DNA of 64,000 nt from Pseudoscleropodium purum (Eukaryota; Streptophyta; Bryopsida; Hypnales; Brachytheciaceae), in the NCBI GenBank assembly GCA_963969395.1, contig OZ017796.1:43948243-44012242 (forward strand). The letters are read 5' to 3'. Shown piece by piece: positions 60,001 through 64,000 of this stretch. Position 1 is the first letter of the stretch, and each line of letters starts with the position of its first letter. The translations under genes and the position numbers were made by a program. The notes beneath the pieces were generated by a model that was not told the DNA's origin, searched no databases, and saw nothing but the letters and a program-made list of their open reading frames with translations.

Positions 60001-60552
60001 CGCCAAAAAAAGCACAACACCACTATATATAACTCCAACAAATTTTGTATTAAAAGATTTCTTCAACAACACATAGCATCCGATCAAAGTTTCAGTTCTA
60101 CGCACTTCAGTACACCACACACACACCAACATCGATGAAAAGAAGGAGCGAATCTCCCCCCTTTTCCTTCCACATAGGCCACATCAGCCCATGTGAGCAT
60201 CTTTCATATTATAGGTTTCCTAAAATATTACTTTTTCAAAATTTTAAATGCTTTTTTGGGTTCACAAACCCCAAAGTCAACTAAAACGAAGTAAACAATC
60301 TACTAACTTTCATCCAATCTAAATAAAAACCAAATGGTAGTAGTATAAAGTCAAAATATAGGTAAAAAATATTTTATCTTAGCACCAAAAATCCAATTTA
60401 AAAATCATTTACTTTACACACTTACGAATTCCAAAATACGCAAAAAAAAGTGTAGCAGCAATGTAATTTGCTCTCCGTTCTATGGTCAGTAGATTGAGTG
60501 GTCCTTGAAGCTAAAAGCAATGGCCTATTTCACTGAAAATATGGCTAACCAT
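57007..60552. other. Mixed then AT-rich stretch without a recognised gene
   Basis: 57480-57620 has GGGTATC/GGGTATT words repeated in a loose tandem. The rest shows only short frames. At 59505-59575 TCTTCAAGTC-like words are repeated. Confidence 0.45.
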
Positions 60553-60831
60553 CTATTTATCATTGTTGTTCTCAAAGCACCCCTTAAACACTATTTGATA
60601 GTTCTTGGAAAGCATAGGTTCAGATTCCAAAACGATCACCAAAGCCTTGTTTTTCAATTGCAAGACTGGTAGTGGAAATTGTTGGGTACCTGGCTTAGTT
60701 CGTGATTGAACACGACGTTTAGAAGGTCCCACTTTATCTCGCAGACGTCGTCTTGAAGTAAATGGTTGAATTGGATCAACCAGTAATTGCAATAACGGCA
60801 ATTGTCAATCGTCAGGGTCCTGTGAATCCAT
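60553..60831 (-). pseudogene. Short basic protein frame with one in-frame stop
   Basis: From an ATG at 60829-60831 one frame of 93 codons is broken only by a TGA at codon 9 (60805-60807). It starts acidic (Met-Asp-Ser-Gln-Asp-Pro-Asp-Asp) and then has a basic part with Arg-Arg-Arg-Leu-Arg-Asp-Lys and Lys-Arg-Arg-Val. No family recognised; it could be a fragment of a transposon protein. Confidence 0.3.
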
Positions 60832-61214
60832 CACTACAAATATTAAAATCCAAACTAAAATTAACTCAAAGTATATTATAAGAAGCAAGACTACTTAGTT
60901 CTTTTTATTCTATATTTAATAGTTTTTTTGAGAAGCTTACTTTCTCTTTAAATACTTCAATCACATCATACTAGCTATCTTTATAATTAAACCAAAATAC
61001 CAACAGTCAAAGGTATATAATTATATAATTATATAATTTATTTATTTATAAAAAATTAATTTTTAAATTTTTAAAATTTTAAATTTTAGTCTCAAAAGAT
61101 AACCTATGTGAGAAAGATTAGACTTAGGAACACTGATTTCATCAATCAAATGCCAAACAATCAACCTATAGTGGTATAAAACCGCCGCGAGATCAACAAC
61201 AGTCGTCAAGTTAC

Positions 61215-61420
61215 GGACTTGGTTGGTTGAAGAAGTCCTCAGTTAGCTGCTGGTCGGTTCTAGGTTCGAATCTTGTCGGATTCGTTGATTTGGTCTAAGT
61301 AGCTGCAACTTGGCACCGCTAGTGAAAGCAGGAAATAAACAGCCAACTAGCCAGCCACCCTGTCCCCCTGAGCTAATTGACAAGATTCAGTACAATCCAA
61401 AACTGTAGACTTCTCCACGA
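61215..61420 (+). repeat. SINE-like sequence with tRNA-type promoter boxes
   Basis: TGGTTGGTTGA at 61220 resembles a Pol III A box and GGTTCGAATC at 61263 a B box, about 32 bases apart as in tRNA genes. The segment does not fold into a full tRNA cloverleaf, so a tRNA-derived SINE is more likely. No target duplication identified. Confidence 0.4.
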
Positions 61421-62724
61421 CCCTACCTTTTTTATCTCAACCCTTTTCTTGTATTAGGGCTCAAGGTTAATCCTTTGATACTTTTACATAATAAAGTTAT
61501 TTACAACAGGATAATGTACTTCAAAAATGGCCTTAAAAGGATAATGAGACCCTACAGCAAGTTACGCATGAGAGTCACTAGCATACCATGCATTCTTCAA
61601 ATTATGAAGTGGCCAACCCTATTAGAGGACTTTATTTTTTTATTGTAGGGTACTTTAGTTGGCCTAGATTAGCTACTCATCAAGTCTATGTTCCTTAGTA
61701 TGTTGTTGTGGAAGTGCTATGACATGTTCATTGCTCTCTTTGTACAAATAGGTTGGTTGTAATTAGAATTACTCCAAAATAGTCATGAAGCTTTGTCTGG
61801 ACCTCTTATCTTTTGATTGTTGTAGTTGCTACATCACCCTACTTGTTGTGACTACCCTAAATGTTTGGATCATAATATCAATTTTCATTGACTTCTATAA
61901 TTTTTGAACACAATTAACTCTTGATCTAGTTAATACATAGTAGCATTTTTCACACTTTAGAAGCTTGACTATTGGTCTAAGTAGCAAGTTTCAAGTATTG
62001 AGTTAATGAAATTAAATATAAAGCTTAGAGTTCTTTAATATTGTGAATTAGTATATTAGTTACATCTCTCCATCTGCTATTGGATATGTTAAAACCAAAA
62101 ATGATGCTAGAATTCATTGACAGCTATACTCATATAAGAATTAAGAATTCAAATCATAAGCTTACTCTATTGAAGCATGTTAATTTGAAACATGTATGAT
62201 AGTTGTCATTTCTTGAACATTTCATAATTACTGCAATATTTTTTTGGAAAAGAAAGAGTCATATATGGAACTATTAAAACCACATGCTAGAAAAAAAAGT
62301 CTATTTCTTAGTTCTAATAGTGAGTCTAATTCCAAATATATTATAGACAATATGAAATGACTATCTCAATCTATTTGGTAGCCAAGATATTAGAGGAAGA
62401 TCCCACAAGTTCACAATCACTTGTATTGCTATTCATTGTTGTTGAACTCAACTAATAGAGATCATGGAGTAGACATGCATCTAAAGATTGGGATGAATCA
62501 AGTGTTGGGTCAATAAACTCTTCTTTGTTGTCCATCATTCTACAAGTGATTTTTACTATTGTAGCCAAATGAATATGGTCACTATAAGGATGCTACTATA
62601 GTATTCATATAGCAATGTCTTTAGTATTTTACATTTATTATATTTTAGTAGTAGTTTTTATGCTCATTTCATTGATAATTAATTTGTGTAATACAAGATG
62701 TATGAAATATTCTTCTAATAATTA
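61421..62724. other. AT-rich stretch without a recognised gene
   Basis: Nothing coding supported. Confidence 0.5.
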
Positions 62725-63540
62725 TTGCAAGGAATGCTTGCCAATTTTCTACCAAATCAGAGAGTTAGTTCTATTTCCAATACTATAGACATTTGGTGCA
62801 CAATTATAAGATGCCCAAATAAATCAAAAACAAAACCTGACACTTTTAAGACCCAAATAAAAATCATAAATATTAGCTATCGAAATCAACTAATTCCAAT
62901 TTTACATCAAAATGAATCCTACACATTTAGGTGTACAACTAGTACCATCTCTAAAATGGAAAATACAAACCCACATTACTACTAAGAAAGTAACAACCAT
63001 TGCGCACAATTCACAAATTGTCCAACCACAATAAAACAAAAAATCAATATAGTCGACACCGTAATAAATGCTGGTATAGCCTATAGCTTCCATGCAGTCC
63101 CATATTTTCTACCAACAATTAAAAAACTAGATAAAAAGATCATTGGAATCCAAAAAACAATATGTAGATTACCAAAATACACTACAAATGTAATAGCACA
63201 ACTCCCACATGAATTTTTTGGCTTAAAAGCCTTTTCACTCAAAAGGGCATATTTATGTTGCAAAAACGAACAACTTTGAAATGCCTTAAATGATTCAAAA
63301 AGACTAGGAATAATATATAAAGGACTCATCCACCAAATTTTAGCCAAATATAGAGGCGTGGAAAACATCCCTAGAATTAAAATACAAGACTGTATTTGAT
63401 TGCCTACAATAAGAACTTTGTTTTTACTAAAATATGAAGCAGGAATCCACTTCAAAAGCATAAAAGAAAGCTTCCAACTACATATGATAGGACTTGAAAA
63501 AGAATGGATGTTGCAAGCTACTATCATTTTACCCCATATA
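62725..63540 (+). pseudogene. LINE-type reverse transcriptase C-terminal region, broken
   Basis: The plus strand encodes, in shifting frames, the part after the catalytic box of a non-LTR reverse transcriptase. It has Cys-Pro-Asn-Lys-Ser-Lys and His-Gln-Asn-Glu-Ser-Tyr (62800-62925), then Leu-Gly-Val-Gln-Leu-Val-Pro-Ser-Leu-Lys-Trp. Later come Ala-Tyr-Ser-Phe-His-Ala-Val-Pro-Tyr, Ile-Lys-Lys-Leu-Asp-Lys and Leu-Pro-His-Glu-Phe-Phe-Gly. Frame changes occur near 62929 and 63015, and TGA codons interrupt at two places. The catalytic Asp-Asp box is not in view, so it is 5'-truncated. Confidence 0.65.
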
Positions 63541-64000
63541 AATCAAAATTTCTCTTAAGATGATATATAAACTCTTATTACATAATATATATAAAATAAA
63601 ACACATTACACTGCCTAATGGCATAAATCTCATGTTACAAGAATACTTCAAAATGTACTATAAAACCCAAACCAAAATAGAAAAAAGCGCTTTACACATA
63701 GTAGAACAAATTTTTTGCTAGCCATAATGTACCCTTGAATGTTCAAACCCTTGCCAAAGACACGCAACACCACGTCCTCTCAAAACACAATATATATTAG
63801 ACAACCAAGATCTAAACCCAAGAACCTTAGCAAACACTCCACACCTAGAACCACCACAAATAATACATCAAGGAAACCCACCTTCAAACATCTAAAACAA
63901 CTTAACTACGCTTCCCATATATATAATAACAAATCATAAAACAAAAGAAACATACAAAATTTCAAAAATATACAATACATATCTGTCATTAGACACTACA
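63541..64000 (+). other. Probable continuation of the LINE relic to the window edge
   Basis: 63599-63720 stays open on the plus strand (Lys-His-Ile-Thr-Leu-Pro-Asn-Gly) and ends at a TAG. The last 280 bases are A- and C-rich without a clear motif. Confidence 0.35.

Noticed and set aside
61215..61290. tRNA gene
   Set aside because: A- and B-box-like words are present but acceptor and anticodon stems do not pair; a SINE-like origin fits better.
63081..63527. 148-codon minus-strand frame rich in Ser, Phe and Leu
   Set aside because: It is antisense to the plus-strand LINE reverse transcriptase relic, whose motifs are recognisable.

Overview
This is nuclear DNA of a green plant (streptophyte). 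Three intron-containing genes for the major light-harvesting chlorophyll a/b protein of photosystem II (LHCII), each with a plastid transit peptide, show that. Everything else is very AT-rich, gene-poor and full of decayed transposons. A non-seed plant (fern, lycophyte, bryophyte) or a streptophyte alga seems likely, but the sequence does not settle this.

Layout. 1-5458: a decayed Ty3/gypsy LTR retrotransposon on the minus strand, running off the left edge. 5.5-12 kb: AT-rich DNA with a LINE relic, a CACTA-like end and small foldback elements. 12.2-13.1 kb, 17.6-18.7 kb and 35.0-35.9 kb: three minus-strand LHCII genes (A, B, C) with the same intron position, polyadenylation signals and a shared upstream block. 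20-34 kb: gene-free AT-rich repeats, piggyBac-like TTAA elements and a probable Plavaka-like transposase relic. 38.9-44.1 kb: nested TTAA elements, two of them inside one foldback MITE. 44627-54398: a 9.8-kb hAT element, described below. 54.6-64 kb: a 243-bp hAT MITE of the same family, another foldback MITE, a SINE-like sequence and a second LINE relic at the right edge.

Main discovery. Two gene-sized relics that look unrelated, a hAT transposase (minus strand, 45.7-48.5 kb) and a kinase-like gene (plus strand, 52.35-53.85 kb), lie inside one mobile unit. The unit starts CAGGGT and ends ACCCTG, and has perfect 8-bp target duplications (AAAAATAA) directly against both ends. A 243-bp MITE with its own perfect 8-bp duplication (AATGTGGA) joins the same left-type and right-type ends, which confirms that the two distant ends are partners. 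GC-rich GGACG/GTCCG clusters sit just inside both ends and again upstream of both genes. Both genes keep one reading frame from end to end and are broken only by stop codons (eight and three), each one transition away from a sense codon. The kinase gene therefore looks like cargo, or a second resident gene, of a hAT transposon.

The LHCII genes form a dispersed minus-strand cluster. A and C are nearly identical, including the intron, although B lies between them. B is more diverged, has a weak TATA region and carries a 30-residue C-terminal extension ending in Cys-Pro repeats.
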